This document shows positions 14,513-22,042 of a stretch of 31,859 nt of DNA, piece by piece. The position numbers were made by a program, and so were the translations under genes. The notes below the pieces were generated by a model. The model was not told the DNA's origin. It saw only the letters and a list, made by a program, of their open reading frames with translations, and searched no databases. The stretch comes from an uncultured Bacilli bacterium (GTDB lineage: Bacteria; Bacillota_I; Bacilli_A; RF39; UBA660). The stretch spans positions 1 to 31,859 of the forward strand of contig CARJCM010000010.1 in assembly GCA_948999435.1 (NCBI GenBank). The letters run 5' to 3'. Position 1 is the stretch's first letter, and every line of letters starts with the position of its first letter.

Positions 14513-17233
14513 ATGATTCTTAAGTGTATTAATATTTATAAAATAATAGATTTTATTGTTGACGTAGTTTTAAAACTACATGAATTTCTTTTGAATGTTT
14601 CATATATATTAAATTCAGATATTAGAAGAGATATTTTTATTGGTGTTACAGGTTTAATGGTGGCAATAATAATCTTTATAGCTGAAGTAATATCAAATAA
14701 AAAATATGAGTTGGAAAAAAGAGTTATATTGAGTAAAACAAATATTATAAATAATATGAAATTTTGTATATTTATATATTTTATAATGTTCATATCTTCA
14801 ATAATTAAATGCTCATATGATTCTCCTACTGAATTTGTATATATACAATGTGATATATTATATATAATTTTACAGTTGACAATAAATGTTTTAATATTAA
14901 TATTTATGTATAAAACATTTAATATCTTTAAAATATCAGTAAAATTAAATATAGATAAAGAATACTTTAATAAAGAACTTGATAATTATGTTAATAAAAG
15001 AAGCATGGATATTGAGAAAGAAGCAAGTGAGAAAAGTTTAAAAAATATAAAAAAATTAAAACAAGATTTTGAAAGCTATTTAAAAGATAAAAAAAAATTA
15101 TCAAATGATGCATTTGGTGTTGGTTTTAGTGAGGAATCATATATACCAATATATACGAATAAAAGAGGAATAATTAAAAATTATAATTATAAAAAAATTG
15201 ATTCAATAGTTGAAAGTATTGATAATGTTTCAAATGAAGAAACAAAGGATTATCTTCCAAATAATGAGCCTATTTTTGTATTCACAAGACAAATTGGAGA
15301 AAAAGTTGAAAAAAATAGTATTGTTGGATACTGTTTAAAGGGATATAAAAAATATTTTAAAGATTTCTCTAATTGTATAGTATATGATGAAAATAGTATG
15401 TATATAGGAGATGAAATAAAACTCATTAATGAGAATCTTTTAGAATTTGCTAATAACTTTTCTGAACCAGACGATTTTGATGATAATAATAAACTATTTA
15501 ATTATTTTAATTATTTATATCAGAATGATTTAAATGGGGTTAGAAAATTTTCTATATATCAATTAGAAGAAACAGCAAGGCTTGTTTATAAAGATAAATA
15601 CAAGAATAATAAATATGCAGTCTTCTTAAATAGAATTTCATCGCTAGCATATAGTAATGATAATTATGATGAATATCAACAAATAAGTAGATTAATTTTT
15701 TTCTTGTATTATCAACAGTTAAAAATTGATGGTAATGATACGAAGAAAGTAACTTATAATTTTGCCAACAATTATTTTAAATATGATTATTTTTCTATTA
15801 AGAAAAATAGTGATATTAGATTTTATGATGAATTAATGTCTAATTTATTAAGGTTTATTTGTGTTTTAATTAGAGAAAAGAAGTTTGTTGAAATATCTAT
15901 TCTGTTTAAAAATATATTATTAGAGCATGATAGACATATTAGTGACGATTTTGATGAAAAAGATGTTTTGAATCTTCAATTTGCAATAGGTATTATTCAA
16001 TGCTTGATGATGTTAATTGATAAGAATAATGTTGTTGATGAAGAGAAAAAAGAAATTATTAATATTATAAACTGGAGTAGACAATATTTTATAAATACTT
16101 ATGATGCATGGCAAATAGTGATAAATTTTAAAAAATATTGTAATAAAAAAACTTCAATACAAGATGTATATGATCATTTAGAATTTGATTTTGTTGATCA
16201 TGAATATTTAAGCAGTTGGAGTGGTTGGCATATTGATGATAAAATTATATTAAAAGAATTATTGTGTGCATTTAAGATTAGAACTGTATTTAAAGATAGT
16301 ATAAATTATGATGAAATCACAAAAGATGATAGTTATTATTTCAAAAACTTATTAGAAATGATTTCTTCAACTGAGAAGACAAAATTTGAACAAGAGTTAA
16401 ATCTTAATATTAATTATGGCAATCTTGCTGAATCATTGGAGTTAGTTATAAGTGATGCGAAGAAAAAAGAAAAAGAGTATATAAAGCATAATCAATTAGA
16501 AAAAGATAAATTGAAAAATTTTGAAAGAATTATAAAAGAAAAAGCTTTGAAAAATAATGAATTAGAAGATTACTTAAATGCTTTAAATAAAATAGAAAGA
16601 ATTGATTTAAAAATTAAAAGAGTATGTGGTATTAATCAATTAATTCCAAGAGATATTTTCTTTAAAGATTATGGTGGATATGAAAGTATTGCTGAGCAAC
16701 TTGGTGAAGTTTTTGGACCAGCAAAAGAAAAAGAATTTATTAATAAAATAGATAGCGTTTCAAAATTATCTCAAAATGATGTAAATGAAGTAATAAGTAC
16801 TACAAATAATATAGAAGATTACTTATTGATAACTAGCTATTTAAATTGTAATAATATAAATAATTATGATGGTTATAGTGATTTCATTTTAGTTAATGAT
16901 AAAAAACTTGAAATTATGAAATTTCCACAAATTAAAAAAATATATTTTATAGAAAAAAGATATTTGCCAAAGCTTCAATATTGTTGTTTTGATAACGACT
17001 TTAATAAAAATAACATACAAAATAGTTTATATTATGAGTTAAATGATTGCTCAAAAAATGAAAAATTAAGAGATGAAATAATAGAAAAATCTAGTTGGCT
17101 ATCAGAAAAAGGAAGTATTGATGAGCAACAAGAATATCTAAAACAGCAATGTAGATTAAGATTATTTTTGGCTTTTAAGTTTTGCAAAATCAAGTATTCT
17201 AAAGCAATAAAATTTAATATAAATGATGAATAA
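14513..17233 (+). CDS. 906-aa membrane-anchored protein of unknown function
   Basis: Not recognised as a named family. The N terminus has three hydrophobic segments (about residues 43-63, 83-101 and 117-137) and the remaining roughly 760 residues are predicted cytosolic. Residues about 145-200 are highly charged and may form a coiled coil. The stretch TNKRGIIKNYNYKKIDSI through GEKVEKNSIVGYC (about 215-275) resembles the barrel-like middle part of DUF2254 membrane proteins, a tentative link. The rest is helical and rich in Asn, Asp, Lys and Tyr, with a lysine/glutamate-rich helix at about 650-700. It has its own extended -10 promoter, AGGAGG site and strong terminator, so it is a stand-alone unit. 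In a defence-loaded element, a large membrane-anchored effector is a reasonable but unproven guess. Confidence 0.7.
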   Translation: MILKCINIYKIIDFIVDVVLKLHEFLLNVSYILNSDIRRDIFIGVTGLMVAIIIFIAEVISNKKYELEKRVILSKTNIINNMKFCIFIYFIMFISSIIKCSYDSPTEFVYIQCDILYIILQLTINVLILIFMYKTFNIFKISVKLNIDKEYFNKELDNYVNKRSMDIEKEASEKSLKNIKKLKQDFESYLKDKKKLSNDAFGVGFSEESYIPIYTNKRGIIKNYNYKKIDSIVESIDNVSNEETKDYLPNNEPIFVFTRQIGEKVEKNSIVGYCLKGYKKYFKDFSNCIVYDENSMYIGDEIKLINENLLEFANNFSEPDDFDDNNKLFNYFNYLYQNDLNGVRKFSIYQLEETARLVYKDKYKNNKYAVFLNRISSLAYSNDNYDEYQQISRLIFFLYYQQLKIDGNDTKKVTYNFANNYFKYDYFSIKKNSDIRFYDELMSNLLRFICVLIREKKFVEISILFKNILLEHDRHISDDFDEKDVLNLQFAIGIIQCLMMLIDKNNVVDEEKKEIINIINWSRQYFINTYDAWQIVINFKKYCNKKTSIQDVYDHLEFDFVDHEYLSSWSGWHIDDKIILKELLCAFKIRTVFKDSINYDEITKDDSYYFKNLLEMISSTEKTKFEQELNLNINYGNLAESLELVISDAKKKEKEYIKHNQLEKDKLKNFERIIKEKALKNNELEDYLNALNKIERIDLKIKRVCGINQLIPRDIFFKDYGGYESIAEQLGEVFGPAKEKEFINKIDSVSKLSQNDVNEVISTTNNIEDYLLITSYLNCNNINNYDGYSDFILVNDKKLEIMKFPQIKKIYFIEKRYLPKLQYCCFDNDFNKNNIQNSLYYELNDCSKNEKLRDEIIEKSSWLSEKGSIDEQQEYLKQQCRLRLFLAFKFCKIKYSKAIKFNINDE

Positions 17234-17243
17234 AATAATATTT

Positions 17244-17280
17244 TAGCACTAATATTTAATTAAAAATTAGTGCTATTTTT
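17244..17280 (+). terminator. Strong intrinsic terminator after the 906-aa gene
   Basis: TAGCACTAAT (17244-17253) and ATTAGTGCTA (17266-17275) form a perfect 10-bp stem followed by TTTTT. Confidence 0.88.
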
Positions 17281-17301
17281 GTATAAAATATTGAAAAAAT
17301 T

Positions 17302-17387
17302 TACTCCCTTACCAGAGGTAACTTACTAGTCTTGTACAATAAATCAAGCATGGTGTTGACACACCCGTTAATGCTTGTTAGGGAGTA
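17302..17387 (+). ncRNA. Candidate structured RNA or RNA-derived block
   Basis: Three nested perfect helices can be drawn: TACTCCCT/AGGGAGTA (17302-17309 with 17380-17387), CAAGCAT/ATGCTTG (17345-17351 with 17371-17377) and GGTGT-TGAC-ACACC (17352-17365), the last two nearly stacked. The block is visibly richer in G and C than its surroundings and has no ORF. An alternative helix GGGA-GTA-TCCC (17381-17391) would compete with the outer helix. It lies between a strong terminator and the promoter of the AbiEi-Fic operon. No known RNA family is recognised. The strand is assumed from its neighbours, since nested helices are possible on either strand. Confidence 0.45.
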
Positions 17388-17456
17388 TCCCTAAGACCCA
17401 TAAAAATAGTCGCTGATAGTTAGTAAAAATTTATTATTTTTATTGTGTAAAACTAG

Positions 17457-17485
17457 TTTACTCAAATATGATAAAATGTTATAAT
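17457..17485 (+). promoter_or_regulatory. Promoter of the five-gene AbiEi-Fic operon
   Basis: TTTACT (17457-17462), 17-nt spacer, TATAAT (17480-17485). Transcription would start near 17492, so an ATG at 17468 cannot be the start of the first gene. The AbiEi-like product probably binds here, as AbiEi proteins autoregulate. Confidence 0.65.
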
Positions 17486-17512
17486 GTTGTTATGAAAGTA
17501 AATGGTGATTCT

Positions 17513-18094
17513 ATGACTAATGAAGATAAAATTAAAAAGTTTTTAGATGCTAATCATGGATATATATCTACATCAGATTTTTTAAAACTAAATATTAGTA
17601 AGCCATTAATAAAGAAATATATTGACAATGGTTTAATTAATAAAGTTTCACATGGATTATATATTGATAGCAATATGTTAGTTGATGATGAATATGTTTT
17701 TCAAAAAAGATATCCTGATGCTATATATTCATATAAGACAGCATTAAGTATGTTAGGTTTAATAAATGAATTACCAGAAGAAATAGAAATAACTGTTAAT
17801 AGTAAGAAAAGAGTATTAAGTAATTATAAGGTGCATTACGTATCAGATAAATACTATAATATTGGAATTATTGAAATTAATAATATGTTTAATAATCCAA
17901 TTAAAACATATAATGCCGAAAGATGTATTTGCGATATGTTAAAAAGCGATGATTTTGATTTAGAATTACAAAATAATATATTACATGATTATTTTAATAG
18001 CAGTGATAAAGATATAGATAAATTACTAGAGTATTCTAAAGTTTTTAATATATATGAAAAAGTTAGAACTTTAGTAGATTATGCAGTAAGATAG
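17513..18094 (+). CDS. AbiEi-like winged-helix antitoxin/regulator
   Basis: The 193-aa product (from ATG 17513) has an N-terminal winged helix of the AbiEi_4 type: MTNEDKIKKFLDANHGYIST, then LIKKYIDNGLINKVSHGLYI, followed by the YSYKTALSMLGLINELPEEI region and a C-terminal domain with YNAERCICDML. AbiEi proteins are DNA-binding antitoxins of type IV abortive-infection systems and normally pair with the nucleotidyltransferase AbiEii. Here the next gene, 12 nt downstream, encodes a Fic enzyme instead. I chose 17513 because the promoter excludes 17468, ATG 17492 coincides with the predicted transcript start, and GGTGAT lies just upstream of 17513. Likely role: repressor and/or antitoxin for the operon. 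Confidence 0.85.
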   Translation: MTNEDKIKKFLDANHGYISTSDFLKLNISKPLIKKYIDNGLINKVSHGLYIDSNMLVDDEYVFQKRYPDAIYSYKTALSMLGLINELPEEIEITVNSKKRVLSNYKVHYVSDKYYNIGIIEINNMFNNPIKTYNAERCICDMLKSDDFDLELQNNILHDYFNSSDKDIDKLLEYSKVFNIYEKVRTLVDYAVR

Positions 18095-18106
18095 GAGGTT
18101 AATTAA

Positions 18107-18946
18107 ATGAGTGAGAAAGAATTTGATTCAAGCAATGTTGAATATACTGAAGAAACTAAACCAGAAGGTTATGTAAAACAGCTAGAGTGGGATATGGCTA
18201 TAGGTCTTCAAGAAGTGGATAATTTAAAACCTTCTAAATATTTAGAAAAATTATTAGAAGAAAATGTTAATGGCAATTTAACTATTAAACAAGTAGAAGA
18301 AGAATTAAGAGAATACTATATAGAAAAAGATGAAAAACAAGAATTAAATCATAATGAATTAGAATGTGATTTTGTATCTACAAGAATTGTTGAATTATTA
18401 CAAATTGATAATTTTGAATTATCTGTAGATTATTTAAAATATATTCATAAATACTTATTTCAAGATGTTTATGAATTTGCAGGTGAATTTAGAAATATAG
18501 ATTTTTCTAAACATGAAAAGATACTCAATAATGGTTCAGTTGCATATGGTGATTGTAAGACATTAAAAGAATCTTTAGAATATGATATTTCTTTAGAAAG
18601 AGAAAAAAATTATATAGATATGAGCGTTGTAGAAGTAATAAATAATATTACTAAGTTTTCATCTAGTATATGGCAAGTACATCCTTTTAGAGAAGGTAAT
18701 ACTAGAACTACAGCATTATTTATAGAAAAATATTTAATTAGTCTAGGATATGAAGTAGATAATACTTTATTTAAAGATAAATCAGTTTATTTTAGAAATG
18801 CTTTGGTTAGAAGTAATTATTTTAATAATTATTTAAATATAAAAGAAGATAGTAGTTATTTAGTTAAATTTTATGAAAATTTATTATTAGGTAAAAATAA
18901 TAATTTACATTCACAAGATTTGATTGTTAAAGAGTTGTTTGATTAG
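18107..18946 (+). CDS. Fic-domain protein (AMP-transferase toxin type)
   Basis: Fic enzymes attach AMP (or another nucleotide part) to target proteins. The 279-aa product contains the full active-site motif HPFREGNTRT with catalytic His192, preceded by the YLFQDVYEFAGEFRNI flap region. The N-terminal 90 residues (EWDMAIGLQEVDNLKPSKYL, then LTIKQVEEELREYY) resemble the antitoxin-like front part common in clostridial Fic proteins. I do not find a clean inhibitory S/TxxxE(G/N) motif, so control may come from the AbiEi-like partner. The ribosome site GGAGG is strong. The unbroken motif indicates an active enzyme. Target and nucleotide are unknown. Confidence 0.9.
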   Translation: MSEKEFDSSNVEYTEETKPEGYVKQLEWDMAIGLQEVDNLKPSKYLEKLLEENVNGNLTIKQVEEELREYYIEKDEKQELNHNELECDFVSTRIVELLQIDNFELSVDYLKYIHKYLFQDVYEFAGEFRNIDFSKHEKILNNGSVAYGDCKTLKESLEYDISLEREKNYIDMSVVEVINNITKFSSSIWQVHPFREGNTRTTALFIEKYLISLGYEVDNTLFKDKSVYFRNALVRSNYFNNYLNIKEDSSYLVKFYENLLLGKNNNLHSQDLIVKELFD

Positions 18947-18962
18947 TAAGTGAGGTAGTAAT

Positions 18963-19277
18963 ATGCAAGAGTTAACAAAAAAAGTAGTTGAGTTTACTAG
19001 AGAAAGAGATTGGGATCAATTTCATTCACCAGAAAATTTAGCTAAGAGTATTTCTATCGAAGCAGGAGAATTGTTAGAATGCTTTCAATGGAATAATGAA
19101 TACAATTTAGATGAAGTAAAGGAAGAACTGGCAGATGTAATTAATTATTGCATTTTGATGGCTGATAAATTAGGTGTAGATGCTAAACAAATTGTTTTAG
19201 ATAAAATGGAAAAAACAGCTCAGAAATATCCTGTTGAAAAATCAAAAGGAAAAAGTACAAAATATAATAAGATGTAG
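18963..19277 (+). CDS. MazG-like nucleotide pyrophosphohydrolase
   Basis: The 104-aa product fits the all-alpha NTP-PPase superfamily (MazG/RS21-C6-like), which hydrolyses nucleoside triphosphates to monophosphates. The metal-binding pattern is seen as SIEAGELLECFQW (E-x-x-E) followed by EVKEELADVINYC (E-x-x-D). The single short domain is the usual length for stand-alone forms. It starts 16 nt after the Fic gene with a GAGGT ribosome site. In this setting it may deplete or sanitise nucleotides, or remove a nucleotide signal; the substrate cannot be read from sequence. Confidence 0.9.
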   Translation: MQELTKKVVEFTRERDWDQFHSPENLAKSISIEAGELLECFQWNNEYNLDEVKEELADVINYCILMADKLGVDAKQIVLDKMEKTAQKYPVEKSKGKSTKYNKM

Positions 19278-19285
19278 GTGAATGT

Positions 19286-20080
19286 ATGATCAAAATATTG
19301 AGTTATATTATTATTATAATTATTACAATCATTTCAATATTTAAGTGTATTAAAATGTATAAAGAATCAAAAAGCTTCGTTGAACGAATTTTATATATAC
19401 TATTTTTAATTGTCTATTTTATACCTATTATAATTTATTATTTGGATAGATATGATATACCTACTAAATTTGGCTATACTAATGGCATTGAAACAAATCG
19501 GTGGTTTGAATTTGTTAGCTCATATATTGTTGGTATTGTGGGTGCAATTATAAGTGGTGTCATACTTGTTTTAATTACTCTTAAGCAAATTAGGATACAA
19601 ATAGAAAATAACAATGATGATAAGAGAATACAAAATGCTCCTATATTTGATTATATTTTAAGTAATCAAATAACAGTTAATTGCAAATATAACCATGAAA
19701 TAAAACTAAAAGAAGATGGTGATTTACATCACATATTTTTTAAAATTGAAAATATCGGCTTGAATCATGGAAGAAATATAAATATTTTAATAAAAGTTGA
19801 TGATGAAGTTGATAGAGCTTTCTCACTTAATGGATATCAATCTTTTATAAGAAAAGAAGAATTTGTTTGGATTGACTTAATTTTTCATCTTGATGTTAAT
19901 AATGAAAATGATAGGAAAATAGTTATAGAAGTATATTATGACGACTTAATAAACAATAGATATGTTCAAAAAATAAATGCTAATTTTAAAACTATAAAAG
20001 ATAACATGAAAAGCACTAGACTTGATATTACTGATCTTGTTGTAGAACAAGAAAAATTAGAAGAAATGGTGGAGAGGTAG
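19286..20080 (+). CDS. Membrane protein with three helices and a cytosolic domain
   Basis: The 264-aa product has hydrophobic segments at about residues 3-22, 32-52 and 72-95, followed by a soluble domain (about 105-264). That domain looks beta-rich (IFFKIENIGLNHGRNINILIKV, then KIVIEVYYDDL), like an immunoglobulin-type fold found in several uncharacterised membrane proteins of genomic islands. No catalytic motif is seen. It starts 8 nt after the MazG gene and ends 1 nt before the helicase gene, whose ribosome site (GGAGAGGT) lies within it. Tight coupling suggests it works with the helicase. Function unknown. Confidence 0.75.
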   Translation: MIKILSYIIIIIITIISIFKCIKMYKESKSFVERILYILFLIVYFIPIIIYYLDRYDIPTKFGYTNGIETNRWFEFVSSYIVGIVGAIISGVILVLITLKQIRIQIENNNDDKRIQNAPIFDYILSNQITVNCKYNHEIKLKEDGDLHHIFFKIENIGLNHGRNINILIKVDDEVDRAFSLNGYQSFIRKEEFVWIDLIFHLDVNNENDRKIVIEVYYDDLINNRYVQKINANFKTIKDNMKSTRLDITDLVVEQEKLEEMVER

Positions 20081-20081
20081 T

Positions 20082-21968
20082 ATGTTAGTATATGAAGGAA
20101 TTAAATCAGGATTTATCAACGATGTAGATTTAGGAATAATTGCTGATAAGATCGGAAATAAATATATTGAAAAAGTTAAGAGAAAACCTAGTTCACCAGA
20201 ATTTAATTCATGGAAAAATTCTATGCAATATATGAGAGGTGTATTAAGTGATAATGAAATACCGGATAATACAGATATTGCTATTGAATACAATATTCCA
20301 CCTACAGGATGTAGAATAGACTTTATGATGTCAGGATTTAATAGAAATAAATCTAATGTTGTTATCATTGAATTAAAACAATGGGATAAAGCGACTGAAG
20401 TAGGTAAACTTGATGGTGTATATAAAGTTAACACTTACACTGGTGGAGGATTAAGAGATGTTAATCATCCATCATATCAAGCTATGACTTATGCTAATCT
20501 TATTAAAGATTATAATGAATCAGTTCAGTTAAATGATATTAATGTAGTACCATGTGCTTACTTGCATAATTATTATTTTGAAAATGATGATACTTTGTTA
20601 TCTGATAATTATAAAGAGTATACATCTAAAGCACCATTATTTGGGCATAATGATGTAATCAAATTAAGAGACTTCATAAAAAGATATATTGAAAATGGTG
20701 ATGACGGAAGTATTTTATATGAAATAGATCATGGAAGAATTAGGCCATCTAAAATGTTACAAGATTCTTTAACACAAATGCTACAAGGTAATAAAGAATT
20801 TTATATGATTGATGAACAAAAAATTATATATGAATATGCATTAAGTAATGCTATTGATACAGTATCTAGTAATAAAAAGAATGTAATGATAGTTAGAGGT
20901 GGACCAGGTACTGGCAAATCTGTTCTTGCTATTAATTTATTAGTTGAATTTAATAATAGAAATATGACATGTTTCTATGTAACTAAAAATGCTGCACCTA
21001 GAAGTGTATTTTCTGCAAAATTGAGAGGTAATTTTACTCAAACATACATTAATCACTTGTTTCAAGGATCAGGTAACTTTGTTGATGAAGAAAGTAATAA
21101 ATTAGATGTATTGGTAGTAGATGAAGCACATAGATTAAATGCTAAATCTGGAATGTTTCAGAATAAAGGTGAAAATCAAATTAAAGAAATTATTAATGCT
21201 TCTAAATTTTCAATATTCTTTATAGATGAAAATCAAAAAGTAACTCTTAAAGATATTGGTAGTGAAGATATGATTAAGAAGTATGCTAATGAATTAGGTG
21301 CTGGTATAAATACATATGAGTTAGATAGTCAATTTAGATGTAATGGTTCAGATGGATATATTGCTTGGTTAAATAATTTATTAGAAATAAAAGAAACAGC
21401 TAATTTTGATATTGATGGATTTGATTATGACTTTAAAATGTTTGATGATCCAAATGAAATGAGAAAAGCAATCGAAGAGAAAAACGCAATTAATAATAAA
21501 TCAAGAATTGTAGCTGGATATTGTTGGGATTGGATAAAAGATGGAAATTCTAAAAATAACTCCAATATCCATGATATAGTTATTCCTGAATATAACTTTG
21601 AAATAAGTTGGAATTTAGGTAATTCTCAAACATGGGCTATTGATCCTAATTCTATCAATGAAGCAGGATGTATTCATACTTGTCAAGGATTAGAATTTGA
21701 TTATGTTGGTGTTATTATTGGCGATGATATGAAATATGAAAAAGATCACATAGTTACTGATTATACAAAAAGAGCTAAAACTGATCAATCTTTAAAAGGT
21801 ATAAATAAAATAGTTAAGGAACAAGGACAAGAAGAAGCTAATAAAATAGCTGATTTAATTATTAAAAACACATATAGAACATTAATGACAAGAGGAATGA
21901 AAGGATGCTATATTTATTGTACTAACAATGAGTTGTCAAAATATATAAAGAATAAAATTATAAATTAA
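20082..21968 (+). CDS. PD-(D/E)XK nuclease fused to DUF2075 helicase
   Basis: A 628-aa two-part enzyme. The front (about 60-105) has a nuclease core: Asp80 in CRIDFMMSG and Glu97-x-Lys99 in VVIIELKQW. The back is a DUF2075 (Schlafen group-3-like) superfamily 1 DNA/RNA helicase: Walker A GGPGTGKS (273-280), Walker B VLVVDEAHRL near 350, SIFFIDENQKV near 383 (motif III), LDSQFRCNGSDGY near 415, HTCQGLEFDYVGVIIG near 535, and NTYRTLMTRGMKGCYIY near 600. All key residues are present. It ends the operon before a terminator. DUF2075 proteins next to MazG-like genes recur in bacterial islands; a nucleic-acid-degrading defence role is inferred. Confidence 0.85.
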   Translation: MLVYEGIKSGFINDVDLGIIADKIGNKYIEKVKRKPSSPEFNSWKNSMQYMRGVLSDNEIPDNTDIAIEYNIPPTGCRIDFMMSGFNRNKSNVVIIELKQWDKATEVGKLDGVYKVNTYTGGGLRDVNHPSYQAMTYANLIKDYNESVQLNDINVVPCAYLHNYYFENDDTLLSDNYKEYTSKAPLFGHNDVIKLRDFIKRYIENGDDGSILYEIDHGRIRPSKMLQDSLTQMLQGNKEFYMIDEQKIIYEYALSNAIDTVSSNKKNVMIVRGGPGTGKSVLAINLLVEFNNRNMTCFYVTKNAAPRSVFSAKLRGNFTQTYINHLFQGSGNFVDEESNKLDVLVVDEAHRLNAKSGMFQNKGENQIKEIINASKFSIFFIDENQKVTLKDIGSEDMIKKYANELGAGINTYELDSQFRCNGSDGYIAWLNNLLEIKETANFDIDGFDYDFKMFDDPNEMRKAIEEKNAINNKSRIVAGYCWDWIKDGNSKNNSNIHDIVIPEYNFEISWNLGNSQTWAIDPNSINEAGCIHTCQGLEFDYVGVIIGDDMKYEKDHIVTDYTKRAKTDQSLKGINKIVKEQGQEEANKIADLIIKNTYRTLMTRGMKGCYIYCTNNELSKYIKNKIIN

Positions 21969-21975
21969 AGAATAA

Positions 21976-22024
21976 AGGGCGCTAGTACAGGTTATATTTG
22001 TTGGTTTTGTATAGCGCTTTTTGC
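21976..22024 (+). terminator. Terminator of the five-gene operon
   Basis: GGCGCTA (21978-21984) pairs with TAGCGC(T) (22012-22018) across a 27-nt loop, followed by TTTTTGCTTTT. The long loop makes it less canonical, but the GC-rich stem and T-run are clear. Confidence 0.65.
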
Positions 22025-22042
22025 TTTTAGGAGGTAATGGCA

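Noticed and set aside
17468..17512. ATG 17468 or 17492 as the start of the AbiEi-like gene
   Set aside because: 17468 lies upstream of the -10 element and 17492 coincides with the predicted transcript start; ATG 17513 has GGTGAT upstream and matches the family N terminus.
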